A stretch of 64,000 bases of DNA from Toxonevra muliebris (Eukaryota > Arthropoda > Insecta > Diptera > Pallopteridae). Below, in pieces: positions 33,741 through 45,500 of the stretch. The position numbers and the translations under genes are program-made. Where the stretch lies: NCBI GenBank assembly GCA_963691655.1, contig OY829327.1:63376079-63440078 (forward strand), given 5' to 3'. Each line of letters begins with the position of its first letter. Position 1 is the stretch's first letter. The notes under the pieces are model-generated. The model did no database searches. It had not been told where the DNA came from and worked only from the letters and a program-made list of their open reading frames with translations.

Positions 33741-33948
33741 TTTTTTTTTTAGGGGGAAGACTTGCAGTTTAGAGGGTTTATGTTTTTATGTCCAAAATTG
33801 TTTTCTAAAAAAATATCACAGAAAGCTTTATACCGCTGCAAACGTGTTTTGGACTACATCTTTGCTGCAGAAAATAGTTGCATTGCTTGAAAAATTAAGA
33901 AGTTATGGCCAGTTTTCCTAACATGTTTTTTTGCAAAAAAAATTAATG

Positions 33949-35340
33949 ACATACAGGTTGAGACAGTCATAGTAATTAAGAAAATGTTGGAACAAAATAA
34001 GTTATGACGATGAATTTCAAAGTATTATTGTTAATTTATTTATCATAAAGGCCTCAGCCATCCAGAAGAAAAAAAAGATAAGAAATTACATTAATTTTCG
34101 TCAGAAAGATCGACATCAGAGTCGCAATTTCGGCACGTGAAATAACTTCGCGTTATGTTGACACACTTTAAATGGAATTGTTGTTGACACTTGTTGCAAT
34201 CCACGGAATTTGTGATAGTAAGTTTGGCTGGTAAATTCTTCTTACATAATCAGAAATCAGCAGCTTCATCTGAAGACAACGTTTTCTTTTTTCGACTGCC
34301 CTTGTTCGCTTATTATAAAAGTTCAATTCCGATCATAAACAAGCATTAAAATGAGGTCTCTGACGTTTTCCCTCCAAAACATTTAACGACACATAAGCTC
34401 TGTTCCCTTACTTTTTGGACTAAAACTTTAAAAAGTGTCAAATACCAACAAATACAAAAAATTCTCTCAGTGAGAGACAAAAATTGGAAAAAGTACGGGA
34501 ACGCATAAAACCGAAAAAATTGTTTATGACAAATTTTTCTTTTTGAAAGGAAATATTTCAAGCAAAAATTAAAGAAACTTTTAGACTTTATAGTCATTTG
34601 AATCAAAAAAACATTCAATAAACCATTGGGAATTGTTTTGCAAATTACGATTTTGAAAATTTATTTGTTTCTCACAATAATTAATTTTATAATTTTATGT
34701 TTTGTAATTTTGTATCGTTACCTGATAATTTGTCACTCGTTAAACAGTTTGACACTTTTCAACTTTTTGCCAGCAGAAATTTCTCGGGTTAAAACTTTAA
34801 ACTTCTGACACGGAGGGGAAATCATTTACATTCTCATTGCCTCTCTCACTTTCCAAATTTTTGTGTACGGGAACGCTTTTCTAATAAAAAATGGTAAAAA
34901 CTTGAAAAATGGACTAAAACTTTATAGTACGGGAACAGAGCTATAGTGTCTCAACCTGCATGCCTTCAGGTAGAGACACACGGCAAGTATCGCCGATATT
35001 TTGAAATGATGTAATATTTTGTTCACTATACAAGATATGTTCGAAATTCCTTCGGAACATTAAAATAGAGCAAAAACTGTGGTACGAATGTTATATCAAC
35101 CTTTTTGTATGGCTTCCATAACTACACTTTTTTTTACGTTTAGAAAATTACTTTTTTAATAAAAATTGTTTGGAAATTCTTTTTGAAACATAAGGAATGG
35201 AAACAAGTAGGTCTCTCTGTAATGAAAAATTTACTACTGATGTTATATCAACGTGACAGCAGAAACATTCGTACCGTTAGTCTAAAAAAACAAAAATATT
35301 GGACTGTCTCAACCTGCATGCCGTCTCAACCTGCATGCCT
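33949..35340. mobile_element. Element R: GGTTGAGACAGTC-ended element
   Basis: The left end ATACAGGTTGAGACAGTC (33951) is matched by GACTGTCTCAACCTGCATGCC near 35304, with further right-end copies TGTCTCAACCTGCATGCC at about 34951 and 35322. The interior is non-coding and overlaps the GTTCCCGTAC elements, so the nesting order is unclear. Confidence 0.5.
34085..34320 (-). pseudogene. C-terminal PHD-finger relic of a transposon protein
   Basis: The minus strand reads KGSRKKKTLSSDEAADF, stop, LCKKNLPAKLTIT, then NSVDCNKCQQQFHLKCVNIT, then RSYFTCRNCDSDVDLSDEN and a stop. The C-x2-C, x4-H-x2-C and C-x2-C spacing is that of a PHD finger (C4HC3). The in-frame TGA sits where the first zinc-binding cysteine is expected, consistent with TGT/TGC to TGA decay. 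C-terminal PHD fingers occur in several insect DNA-transposon proteins. It lies between long inverted arms, so it probably belonged to that element. The transposase core itself is not seen. Confidence 0.6.
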
Positions 35341-35540
35341 TCCCTCTACATAAAAAGTTGGTGTTCGTCGAAACGACGAAGATTACCTTTACTATGACTT
35401 TTTGCAATTTTGTACATATTGTCCAATATTAGTGTAGTTCACGATCTGGTGCAAATGGTATAAGCATCATTGCAAATGTAAATTTTTATTAAATATTACA
35501 TATATTTGTTGTTGTGATAGCAGAAATATTTTGAATTTTC

Positions 35541-35985
35541 AATGGCGCAATATGCAACAGATCGTGAACTCCATCTCCAAAATGTCTTACAAGGTGGATC
35601 TGTCGGATGCTTTTATTGAAAAATTTTGAAAGCAAGTGACAGTGATTTTAAAGATTCAAGTGTCTAGGAATAAACTAAAAAGAACAATGCTGAAGAAAAT
35701 CTGGTTGATGAGTTAGCAGTAGACAGAGACGACTATATGATAGACACATTTGGTCGAATAAAAAGGAGGAACTAGACGGGGAACTACAAAAGAGGATATC
35801 TTAAAAATTTTTAACAAAAATGAACTGCCACACAAAGAAAATGTAAAATAAGAGAATTAACGAAATATTTGTAAATAGTGGCCTTACGAAAAAAGACAAA
35901 TGACAAAGTCAGTTTGCTGTAAATGCAATGGCAACGTATGTGTAGGGCACAAAGCTGAACATTGTTTTTTATGTTCAAATAAATT
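35541..35985 (+). pseudogene. piggyBac-like relic (N- and C-terminal pieces)
   Basis: In broken frames the plus strand reads MAQYATDRELHLQNVLQGG, then KASDSDFKDSSV and ENLVDELAVDRDDYMIDTFG. After a gap it reads KSVCCKCNGNVCVGHKAEHC then FLC. The last piece has the C-x2-C...C-x2-H pattern of the cysteine-rich tail of piggyBac-type transposases. The catalytic middle is missing. A palindrome TTCGTCGAAACGACGAAG at about 35364 recurs at about 37668 (TTCGTCGATACGACGAAG) and may mark element ends. The tail motif supports the superfamily; the rest is inference. Confidence 0.45.
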
Positions 35986-36162
35986 AATCTTATTGATTGC
36001 TCTATTTTTAATGAATATTATTTATGTTTTTAAAAGCTTTGTTTTGTTTATTATTTAAAATCATTTTTTTTTTATTTCTAATATTTTCACTGATCTTAAA
36101 ACTACATACCTCTAATAAAATTTGCTTAAAAATAAACAAATAATTTTAAAAATATATACAGT

Positions 36163-37473
36163 GCGTAACGTAAAGTGCCCTATCTTCGGACACTTCCTAA
36201 GCCCGGACACTTTAAATTTTAGCGAATATCTTTTCGAAAACGTACATAAGAATCCTGCGACTTTTTCCAGTGTGTAGCTGCATTTCTTGTGTTAAAATGG
36301 CCATTAACCCAAAAAGGCTTCGTTTATGTGTGTGTGTTTCTGAAAACAATTTGTAGCACAAAGTCATATAAGGTAAAATCCTTAAATTTGTGTTTTTAGT
36401 TTTAAAAAAGAAACAGGAATTTTTATGGTAAATATCTTACTTTTTTACAGAGTATTTATTTATTAGCCTTAACAAAATGCAAAAGCTAATTGAAATTTAT
36501 GTTTTGTTTTTATTTGAAATAAGAAATTATGGTGTCCGGAATTAGGGAAGCTGCAATACAAGTATTGCCCTAAGTTCGGACACTGTTTCCGGTGTAATTT
36601 TAAGTTGAAAAAAAAAATTAGTTTAATAAAAATATATTTTTCTAAAGTGTATTTATTTAATTATATGTTAGCAGAATTAACTCTGTCTTGACCCAGGGAA
36701 AGGTATTTACTTTTTCCAGAATCTTTGGTTAAAATACAGAAAATTTTGTCATATATTAAACTTTTTATTTTTAATTTTTTTTATACTACCTACTTACATA
36801 AATTTTTTTTAAATTTAACTTAACGCTAGTTAGTGTGCTGGACTCCTGTTTGTCCCTTTTCTATGTCATTCACTATTGCAACGAGCAAATCAACCAAAAT
36901 TATTCAGAAATATGTTCATGTATATTACTCTAAAAGAAGTCATTTCTTATATCTAACGACCAAATAATCTAAGATCGATAAAAATATGATTTTAAAAAAT
37001 ACTTTTGATAGTTTCACTTATTTATTTGATTTGTTTTTCAGTTACCCCACCAAATTTTATTTAAATAATACTCATGTAAAGTAGCGAAATCCGTAATCTT
37101 TTTTTAATTTCTTTTTGAATGGATTCACTTTATTTTTTAGCCTTTTATTTTTTAAATTATTATTTTTTTTTTTTTTGTATTATAACTGAATAAACTGAGT
37201 AAAAATATAATTAAATAATTAATTTTATTTGAAAGATAAAAGTAAGATTAAAATAGATTAAAATAAGATTCTACATTATTTGGTTACAGAAATATTACTT
37301 AATAATTTTTTTTTAATTTCTGTCAAAAAATCATTAATCATAGCAAATTTTTTAAATAAAAAGTGTAATTTTCTATAAAAAACTATCGTGTCCGGACTTA
37401 GGCAATAGAGTGTTCGAACTTAGGAAAAACTGTTTTTGGTATCCGTACTTAGAGCATTTTAGCGTTTTGCATG
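36163..37473. mobile_element. Element K: arrayed CTAAG.CCGGACAC motifs
   Basis: The motif CTAAGTCCGGACAC, or a close form, occurs near 36186, 36203 and 36566 in one orientation. In the other (GTGTCCGGA.TTAG) it occurs near 36532, 37388, 37414 and 37442. Outer ends are CAGTGCGTAACGTAAAGTGC (36163) and, reverse complemented, CATGCAAAACGCTAAAATGC. The interior is AT-rich and non-coding. The architecture is like element J but with a different motif. Confidence 0.55.
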
Positions 37474-38026
37474 ACACCACTTTTAAAATATTTTATAAAT
37501 AATACTATTGAAAAAATATTCGAAAATTTAGTTTATTTCTGTTCATTGATATATTTTAGTTCCATTAGTGCCTTTTTTCGGAGATTTAAAATGACAAAAA
37601 TGGTTGGAGAAGGTCAATTGACTATGTACGCTATATTCTTTCTAAAAATTTGGAGTTAAATATGGCTTCGTCGATACGACGAAGATTACCAACAACGTTT
37701 GCAGAATATGTAAAACCTTTCTAGTGTTAATAGAAAACACAAAAATTAAAAAAAAAAAAATTATTATTAATAATCAAAATTTAATAACTGTACCAAGTAA
37801 TTGGCATCTCCTATCTTCATAGTGCTGGCCTACAGCACAAAAGGGTTGCTCACTTGCAACACTAGATAAAGGAGCGGAAAAATACTTGTTTGAAATTATT
37901 TTTGACCAGAAAAAGGGGCTGTGGGCCAAAATTCTTGTGTTCGGCCAAACCGAAACCGAACACAAAATTTATAGCCGAACCTGGCCGAAGTCGATGACAA
38001 ACGTTCGGTCGAACTCTAGTAGAGAT

Positions 38027-40020
38027 CATGAATACCACCATAACGGCACCACTCTTTTTACCATTTATGTAGTAAGCAGCATAGAACTGTCAGAAGTTAA
38101 AATGTATTGAGAACAGCTAGAAATGCAGCTACTACAGATGCATCGAAAGTTGATTCAACTCTTGGACATCGACACAAATTAAAATGGAGGACGAATAGGT
38201 AAAATAGACTTTAAACCCGGAATCGAGAACATTCGACTCTTACTTGAGTTATCACAAAGAAATAGTTTTGGTATTATTAACCCTTTATCTCACAAAAGCA
38301 TGGATTTTTAAAATTAGTACCAAGTTTCATCTTTTTTTTTAATGAAATAAACAAACACATATTTTTTTTGTTTTTACAAATTTCTTCATAAAAAGATTTT
38401 ATTTAAAAACATGCGGTTATGTCACTTATTCAAAAACACGATTTTTGTTGTTGTTTTTGCATAGTTATCACAATTTATCAATTAATATCAATTATTTGAA
38501 AATTTAGCTATAACATTTTAAGAAAAAACCGCAGTAAAATATATAAATATATGAGCAAACTATGCTTTTTAAAGTTATTGCATTTTCATTTGCAACCGAA
38601 AATGTGAAGTGAATACATTTTGTTGTTTGGTTGCAAAATATATTACGTTAGCAGTGGTCAATACCATTCAAATAACATAAAATAGCTGCACTAGTTTCTA
38701 CTTAATCAGTTATGATACACAACAAAATGAAATAACATGCCTGTTGAATTTTGTAAGAAAAAATTAGGTATGTTATAAATGGATAAAGGGAATAATTGAA
38801 CCCCAACTCGAAGAAAATATGGGAACTGACGAAATAAATTGAATGGAATTAATTAACATTGCACTATGGGGCCGATGAAAAATCCAGCTGGCCAAAATTC
38901 GAAAAATCGACTATCTTGGTTTGAATCCAAAAGTATATGAGTTTACTCTCAATAGATCCCTCATCACAATCCACACACAGGATATTCTAATTAGACGAAG
39001 GATTTGGCTGTGCGACCGTCTAAAGTTACAATACCCTTTCGATAGTTTTAATATTGTTGAAAATGTGTTGCACATAAAGTGTAATAACTTAGCGAATACT
39101 AAAGCTAGACCTTTATTGTTGGTCTCATATTAAAGAAACAACTATATTCTATTATTGAAAATAATAAAAAATTTATTTGCCATTTTCTTATACCTAAAAT
39201 AATAATTTGTTTCCAACATTTTATTTTTTTTAATGGATGAGAAATAAAGCTCCGATTTGCTCCGATCGAAAATAAGAATCATTATATTATGTGAAGCATC
39301 TACTTTAAAATAAGGTATGAGTGCTTTGCAACTTTTTGGCACAGCTTTAATAACAAGCAAAAATATGACATCACATAGCATTTAATTAATCATAGGTAGT
39401 TATATAAGGTGTTATATTTATTCCATTTTAAATGGTAATCAGACAAAAATTGGTATACGGAATCAGTCTTATTGACTCTGTATGAAAAACTTTTTAATCG
39501 GGTAATTGCAACGCCTACCTCTAATATAAATATATGTTAAATTTTAAAAATGCAATAACTTTGAACCCTTCACAGACATAATCATTAAATTACATGTGCT
39601 AATATATATTGTCTTGGACATAAGCCATGCTAAAAATTACAACTATCGGACCATTATCAAGCATACCTCTCATATAAATATAATTACAAAATACTGATAT
39701 ATTTTTGAAGTGAAACTTCTTTGGCGGCGTTTTGAGGGGTAAATTGAACAGGAAACAGAAAGTGGGGACGGAAGCCGTTAAAATAAGAAGAAGAACGGGG
39801 ACGGAAACTATTAAATTCCACAACCACAATGCTTCCATTTGGGGTTATTACATAGCGAAGTGAAAAACAAAAGAGATGTATAAATGAGAAATGTTGAAAA
39901 TCCCTTAAATTGGTTAGCATTAATTTACTGAAAACAATTTTTTAAGTGATTATTTTTTAGAATACGTGTGTGCGTTATTTGTGTACAAAGAAGAATATTT
40001 GGTTTCACAATAGAACATAA
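38027..40020. other. No assigned gene; one unexplained open frame at 38.88-39.13 kb
   Basis: The plus-strand frame 38876-39133 reads KIQLAKIRKIDYLGLNPKVY, EFTLNRSLITIHTQDILIRR, RIWLCDRLKLQYPFDSFNIV and onward to a TAA stop. It has balanced amino-acid content unlike the AT-rich noise around it. A preceding MPVEFCKKKL with a GTATGT donor-like sequence (38738-38770) is out of phase with any splice I could draw. Function unknown. Confidence 0.3.
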
Positions 40021-40029
40021 ATGACAGAT

Positions 40030-40430
40030 CTGCAATGAGTGAGAAAGAGATAACTCGATACAATAATAACGCCATCTGTTGACTTCATAGTACTATGAAA
40101 AACATAAACAATTCAAATATATTTGAATCTACTACTATAATGAAAAGAACAACAAAAGCAAAACGTTTTCTCAAATATTTAGTGCGACAAAAAGATAACA
40201 AATTTACAGCGCGTTATGACTTGTTTAATACAAGTAAGTGTTGCACATCAAAAACTATTTATTATCTATTATTAACGTAGTTTTTCAATAGAAACACCAT
40301 CTGTTGATAGCACTATGCTAAACATAAATACGAATATATCAATAGCAACGTCATCTGTTACTTTTACAGCGCAATGCTAAACATAAACAATATAAATATA
40401 TTTGAATCTACCTTTTCGTTTACATTAAAA
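40030..40430 (+). repeat. Three imperfect direct repeats (CCATCTGTTGA unit)
   Basis: Units start AACGCCATCTGTTGA (40069), AACACCATCTGTTGA (40292) and AACGTCATCTGTTAC (40346). Each is followed by a CACTATGCTAAACATAAA-like string, and two by AATATATTTGAATCTAC. Non-coding. Confidence 0.55.
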
Positions 40431-40508
40431 AGAAAACAGTGCAAAATCAATCTCAACAAAATTTCGGTAGCAATCAAGCTGGTGTGCGTGAAAATCCACA
40501 CTCTCTAC

Positions 40509-41258
40509 CATGGCAGAAGAATTAAGAAGGTAGATGCATTTTGACAAGTAAGTGCCTGGTTATATTGGTGCTCGGTGTTTGACGAACACAAAATATTTTC
40601 TTCCGTGCTCGGTTATAGTGGTTACATTCAGCTCGTTGCAGAGTTGCTTTTTGCCAAAATATACTCGTTTGCTTAATACTAATTTGTATGTAATAATACT
40701 GTTTTGTAAAATAACTCATTGCCACCCTAAATACTCGGCGTGCTCGGTGTATAATACGCCGAGCATATCGTGTTCGCTGTGAGAGTGAGCAAAGACTCTC
40801 TCTTTGTTTTCGGTGCAACAATAATTTTATTGTGTTCGCCGCGCATACTCGCAATATAACCACAGCCTAAGAGGAACTTTGACAATTGGGAAAACATTTG
40901 TTGTTTCAACAGAGTTGTACTTTCATAGTTAAATTTTTAGGTGAGAATTTATAAGAAAATAATTTGTATAGTATTGCATGAACATAGAGAGAAATAGTTG
41001 TTGTTTATTATATTATTTTTTGACTCTTAACATGTTCAAGGTATTTCCTAATAAAGAAAACTAATTTTAATAACATTATTTATACGTTTTTTATTATAAA
41101 TAAAATTTATAATTTACTACTATGTAATAATTTACTACTATGTAAATAATCTTCTATTAACTCACTCTTTTCTATCCATTTAAAAAAATGCACCTCTAAA
41201 ATGTTCAAAATGGCTACTTTTTGAAAAAAAGCATCTACCTCTAAATACTTGTAACATG
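40509..41258. mobile_element. MITE family C, copy C3, interrupted by D1
   Basis: Left TIR CCATGGCAGAAGAATTAAGA then AGGTAGATGC; right TIR, reverse complemented, CCATGTTACAAGTATTTAGA then GGTAGATGC. Removing D1 and one TAA leaves about 430 bp homologous to C4. Target duplication not resolved. Confidence 0.7.
40552..40867 (+). mobile_element. MITE family D, copy D1, inserted in C3
   Basis: Left end GTGCCTGGTTATATTGGTGC; right end, reverse complemented, GGCTGTGGTTATATTGCGAG. TAA flanks lie at 40549-40551 and 40868-40870. The interior is GC-richer than its surroundings, with repeated GTGCTCGG and a hairpin near 40739-40764. The insertion point is the same TTA (complement TAA) used by A2 in C2. 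Confidence 0.8.
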
Positions 41259-41339
41259 GGTAAAAGTATTTAGAAAACTGTTTTTGGAGACATTTTGCGA
41301 AGAAAAAACAATGATAAAGTAAGCCAAATCCAAAATGAA

Positions 41340-41590
41340 CCAGTTTTACGTTGGACTTAAGCACTTTTGATAAATACCATATGGACCTAATTAGTTTTGA
41401 AAAAAAATCAAGTCCAGCACAAGAAAACATAAAGCATCTGTATGAATGCGGCCATGTGCAAAGCCAAAAATTTAAATTTATTACAATGCAGTAGCAGAAC
41501 AAGGAAAGAATGCGATTGGCTGAAAGGGACTTAAGCAATTTTGATTTACACTTACGATGGGACTTAGTCACTTTTGAAAAAATAGTTAAA
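41340..41590. repeat. Iterated GGACTTA...CTTTTGA motif
   Basis: GGACTTAAGCACTTTTGA (41353), GGACCTAATTAGTTTTGA (41385), GGGACTTAAGCAATTTTGA (41527) and GGGACTTAGTCACTTTTGA (41560) lie in the same direction. The open frame across this block (minus 41107-41619) is low-complexity and is not called as a gene. Confidence 0.45.
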
Positions 41591-41739
41591 TTAAATAGGT
41601 TTTTTAATTTAATTAACATTAATTTGGCTCATTTCTTTTGTTTAAACTATTTATTTGTACGGTCAGTGTGTATTGCATTAAAAATCTTGAAAATTTTCGT
41701 CTATGGTCTTGGCACTTTGGATATGTGCCGACTCATATT

Positions 41740-42460
41740 AACTTTAACTGTAATGCCATGTGCATACATACAATTATCTCTCCCAGACTGCTGTTATTGC
41801 ACTTACATATTCCCAGTCACAAACCTAACAAAGAAGTTTCACTTCCATCGAGTGCACTAAATTGCGCATGTGAGTTTTTTTTATTATGTATTTTTAAAGT
41901 CTGACATGTATGAGAGTTAGGAGCAAAAATATTCCAATCGTGATAATTTTTACTCGGAAATACTAATATGCTATTATTTACCATTATGTGCAATTTCATC
42001 CCTCTATCTGCAATGAGTTTCAAGTTATAGAGTTTTTAAAATTTCACATATATGGGAGGTGGGCGTGGTAATAACCCAATCCATCCCATCTTTGCAACGA
42101 TGTATGGCAATAACAATGTTTATAAGTGTACAAAATTTAGTGATTATATCTATAATATATACCAAGTTCTACCCTTTTCGCGGTTTTGTTTGCAAGAGCG
42201 GTAGGCGTGGTAATTGTTCGATCGTTATAATTTTTCACGCATTAATTTCTAATGACCCCATGAGCCAAATTTCAGAATATTGGCCAGGATTTGGCCCCAT
42301 AGTGCATTGTGTGCTTTTATTTTGTATACGAACGCTTCAAATGTCGTATAAACATATACACTATCTCTCTCACTCTGCTGTTTCTCTTTCATATTCGCAG
42401 TTTCAAAACTATCTAAGAAGTTACACTTCTATTGAGCGCACTAAGTTGCTCATGTGAGTT
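41740..42460. repeat. Element with two similar ends (AAGAAGTT.CACTTC)
   Basis: AAGAAGTTTCACTTCCATCG, then AGTGCACTAAATTGCGCATG and TGAGTTTTTTT (41832-41883), recurs as AAGAAGTTACACTTCTATTG, AGCGCACTAAGTTGCTCATG, TGAGTTTTTTT (42415-42467). Two GGGCGTGGTAATAA/GGCGTGGTAATTG blocks lie between. Non-coding repeat family; a lone AAGAAGTTTCACTTCTG also occurs at about 56608. Confidence 0.45.
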
Positions 42461-42519
42461 TTTTTTGTTAATAAGAGAGAAAGAGGGTTGGTTGGTTGGT
42501 TGGTTAAGGCAGCTGATCC

Positions 42520-45500
42520 ACAGAAGACCCACTGTGGACTGACTGCCGAGCAATCAGACAAGCTATCGAGGAAATACTTCCCCACTTCCCCACCAGGAAC
42601 CTATATCTTGTCCTCGCCAAGGCTGGACATTCACAAAGAAAACGGGAGATTGTTTCTTTTTCATCTAAGTTTCCGCAACTTCTACAATGGGTGTTAAAAG
42701 GGATACGCAGTTTTTTTGCATAGGTACCTATACACCAGTGACCGGTGTAGACTGCTGTTAACCTAGCAGTGCCGGTACGATCCCTGGTTAAAAGCTCGCG
42801 AGACCGACCCTCATTATATGAGAGCCATGTCGCCCGTGAGGTAGCGCAGGTTGTTAGTGACTTCCACCTCCGATTAGCCAGTTGAGAAGACAGTGCAGGT
42901 ACATGCCTCTCTTGATGACTCCCAAGGAGACTAAAACCGGTACCCCCAAAGATTCGTCAAGAGAGGCTCCTGAGCGCGCCAATTCATCAGCTTTCTCATT
43001 CCCTTCAATGTTCCTATGGCCGGGAACCCAGATGAGAGTGATGTCAGCATAATGATTTAGCTCGCTCAGTACTTCACTGCACTCCTTAACTAGCTTTGAT
43101 TTTATGGTGGTGAATTGAAGCGATTTTATTACTGCCTGGCTGTCGATAAAAATAGCGACCCTACACCTGTCTGTGATGTGACGCTTTATTAGTCGGCAAG
43201 CCTCTTTAATAGCCAAAACTTCAGCCTGAAAAACCGAAGCATCATTAGGTAAACATAAACATTGGTTTATTTCCACCTGCGGTGAGTGCAGCCCCGCATC
43301 CACCCCACAGGCCATTTTTGAACCATCAGTAAAAATGGGAATGTTATATTCTGTTAAAAGCTTTTTTCTTTCCATTCTGCCCTTGTAGGAAATCTTACCT
43401 TAAAATCGCTTTTGAAATAAAGTTGTGGTATGATATAATCTGTTCCTCTGAACACAAAGTTTGGTATAGTATTTAAAACTTTACTGTGCCCGTAAGTACG
43501 TTCGGCCCAATAACCGGTAGTCTTAAGCCTTACCGCGCTATTGAAGGCAATATTTTTTATATGAAGGTCAATAGGAAGGAGATGTAGCATTACGTTCAGA
43601 GCATCCGTAGGACAAGTACGTAAGGCTCCTGTAATACCAACACATGCTGTTCTCTGAACTCTACTGAGCTTCCGAACAATGTAACTCTTACCTAGAGCTG
43701 GCCACCAAACTATTGCACCGTAAGTTAGTATTGGACGCACTATTGCTGTATACAGCCAGTGTGTAATATGAGGCCGCAAGCCCCATCTTTTGCCAAATAG
43801 CCTGTTGCAGGAATAATAGGCCACACAGGCTTTCCTCACCCGTAACTCTATATTGGGTCTCCAATTTAGTTTTGCGTCCAGCAAAACCCCCAAGTATTTG
43901 GCCTGAACTGATAGTGTCAATTGTTGTCCATTCAGAGTAGGAAGGTTGAAGGTTGGAATTTTGGTCTTAGTGGTAAAAAGCATTAGTTCCGTTTTACCTG
44001 GATTTAGACCAAGCCCGCATCCCGTGGCGCATGTGCATAGCTTATCCAAGGCCCCTTGCATAATTTCGCTCATTATGCTTGGGAACATTCCTGATACTAC
44101 CAACACCACGTCGTCCGCATATGCTACCACCTTCACCCCCATTTAGTCTAAAACGTTAAGAATATTGTCTATGACTAGTAGCCACAGTAGTGGTGACAGC
44201 ACTCCTCCCTGTGGTGTTCCTCTACTAACATGTTTTACAAGAGTGGTGTTACCCAACTCTGAATGAATTGACCTAGATTTAAGCATGACTACTATCCAGT
44301 TTCTAAGTTCCTCTTCTAATCCAACCCTGATAAGAGAGTCTTGGATAGCCCTCGTGCTTACGTTGTTAAAAGCCCCCTCAATGTCTAGAAAGGCTGCTAA
44401 CGAGTATTGTTTGTGGGGAATGGATTTTTCAACAGTGCGAATAACCTCATGTAGAGCTGTTTCCGTAGATCTACCCTTGAGATACGCATGTTGACTTTTG
44501 ATAGCGTTCTACTATAGACCTGAGATGAATTTCCATGACCCTTTCCATCGTCTTAAGCAAGAACGAGGTAAGACTAATAGGTCTAAAGTCCTTAGCTGAC
44601 TCGTGGTGGCCAATTTTCCCTGCCTTAGGAATATTTAACCTTTCTCCAGCTAAGTGGTACGTAATTAAATTTTACGCATGCCCTGTAAAACACCCCCAGC
44701 CATGGTATTACTATATCCTTTAATTTCTGTAGCATGATTGGAAGGATTCCATCCATACCTGGTGATTTATAAGGGGAAAAACTGTTTATTGAATATTTGA
44801 TTTTTTCTTCCGTAAACACTGATTCGCACGTTAGTGAGGATCGGTATTCCGTTACGCAGTCCGGAAAATGTGTTTTTAATAAAATGTCAAGTGTCTCTGC
44901 AGATGTTTCAGTCCACGAGCCATCCTCCTGTTTTAAATAAGAAGGATTGGTGCGCTCCTTGGAAAGCACCTTACTGAGTCTTGCGGAAATCTTTCCAGCC
45001 AACGCTCTTAGCTTTCCCGATCGATTTTTTGTAAGTCTTGAGACAGTCTTTGTAGACTTGCCAATTATTATTATCCCTATAACATTGGTTGAATAGCTTT
45101 TGTGTTCTTTCTCTAAGATTCGAAAACCCCTCATTCCACCATGGTGGAAAGGATTTTTTACTCCTACTGACTAGACAGGGTTTCTTGTAAGCCGTATTAA
45201 AGGCTACCTCAAAATTATCCAACCGCTTATCCAGTTCTCCAGTGGAGTTTATAGGAGTCGTTTTTATCTTCCTAAGCTTTACGCTAGCAACCCTAAAGAA
45301 TATATCCCATTTTACTCTCTTTGGGTTCCTAAAGGGAATTGAAACTTTTGGTGTCAGACTCACATTGAAAATTATCCAACTATGATCCGAAAACGATTTT
45401 TTATTGGATACTCTCCAATTCTCAACCTGAATTGTTGTGTTGCCAGACAGAAGGGTAATATCTAGAACTTCCTCCCACCCAGTGTTACTTACCGAGCTAG

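Larger units (their letters stand above)
33325..34942. mobile_element. Nested GTTCCCGTAC-family elements (long TIR)
   Basis: Left arm 33325-33600 and right arm about 34655-34903 are inverted copies about 260 bp long. Both contain AAGCGTTCCCGTAC or its complement, GATTTCCCCTCCGTGTCAGA, CAGCAGAAATTTCTCGGGT complements, CTGTTTAACGAGTGACAAAT and ATTATTGTGAGAAACAAATA. A second pair of ends, AGCTCTGTTCCC.TACT (34394) and AGTACGGGAACAGAGCT (to 34942), marks another copy or the true outer end of the family. The interior holds a PHD-finger relic. Confidence 0.65.
31200..38018. mobile_element. Element Q: 6.8-kb hAT-bounded composite
   Basis: Left end TAGAGTTCGACCGAAC; right end, reverse complemented, TAGAGTTCGACCGAACGTTT. 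Flanks are GTAGAAAT (31192-31199) and GTAGAGAT (38019-38026), an 8-bp duplication with one mismatch, as hAT transposases make. Both ends carry subterminal GGCCGAA/GCCGAACCGAAC motifs. The interior is packed with later insertions (LINE-3, GTTCCCGTAC elements, element R, a piggyBac-like relic, K), which explains the size. No hAT transposase was recognised, so the founding element was probably non-autonomous or its gene is lost. Confidence 0.7.

Noticed and set aside
41107..41619. 170-codon minus-strand open frame
   Set aside because: It crosses the end of MITE C3 and the iterated GGACTTA motif run, is rich in F, K, L and S from AT-rich codons, and matches no family. Length alone is not evidence here.
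42059..42457. 132-codon plus-strand open frame
   Set aside because: It lies inside the two-ended repeat at 41.74-42.46 kb and shows no domain motif.
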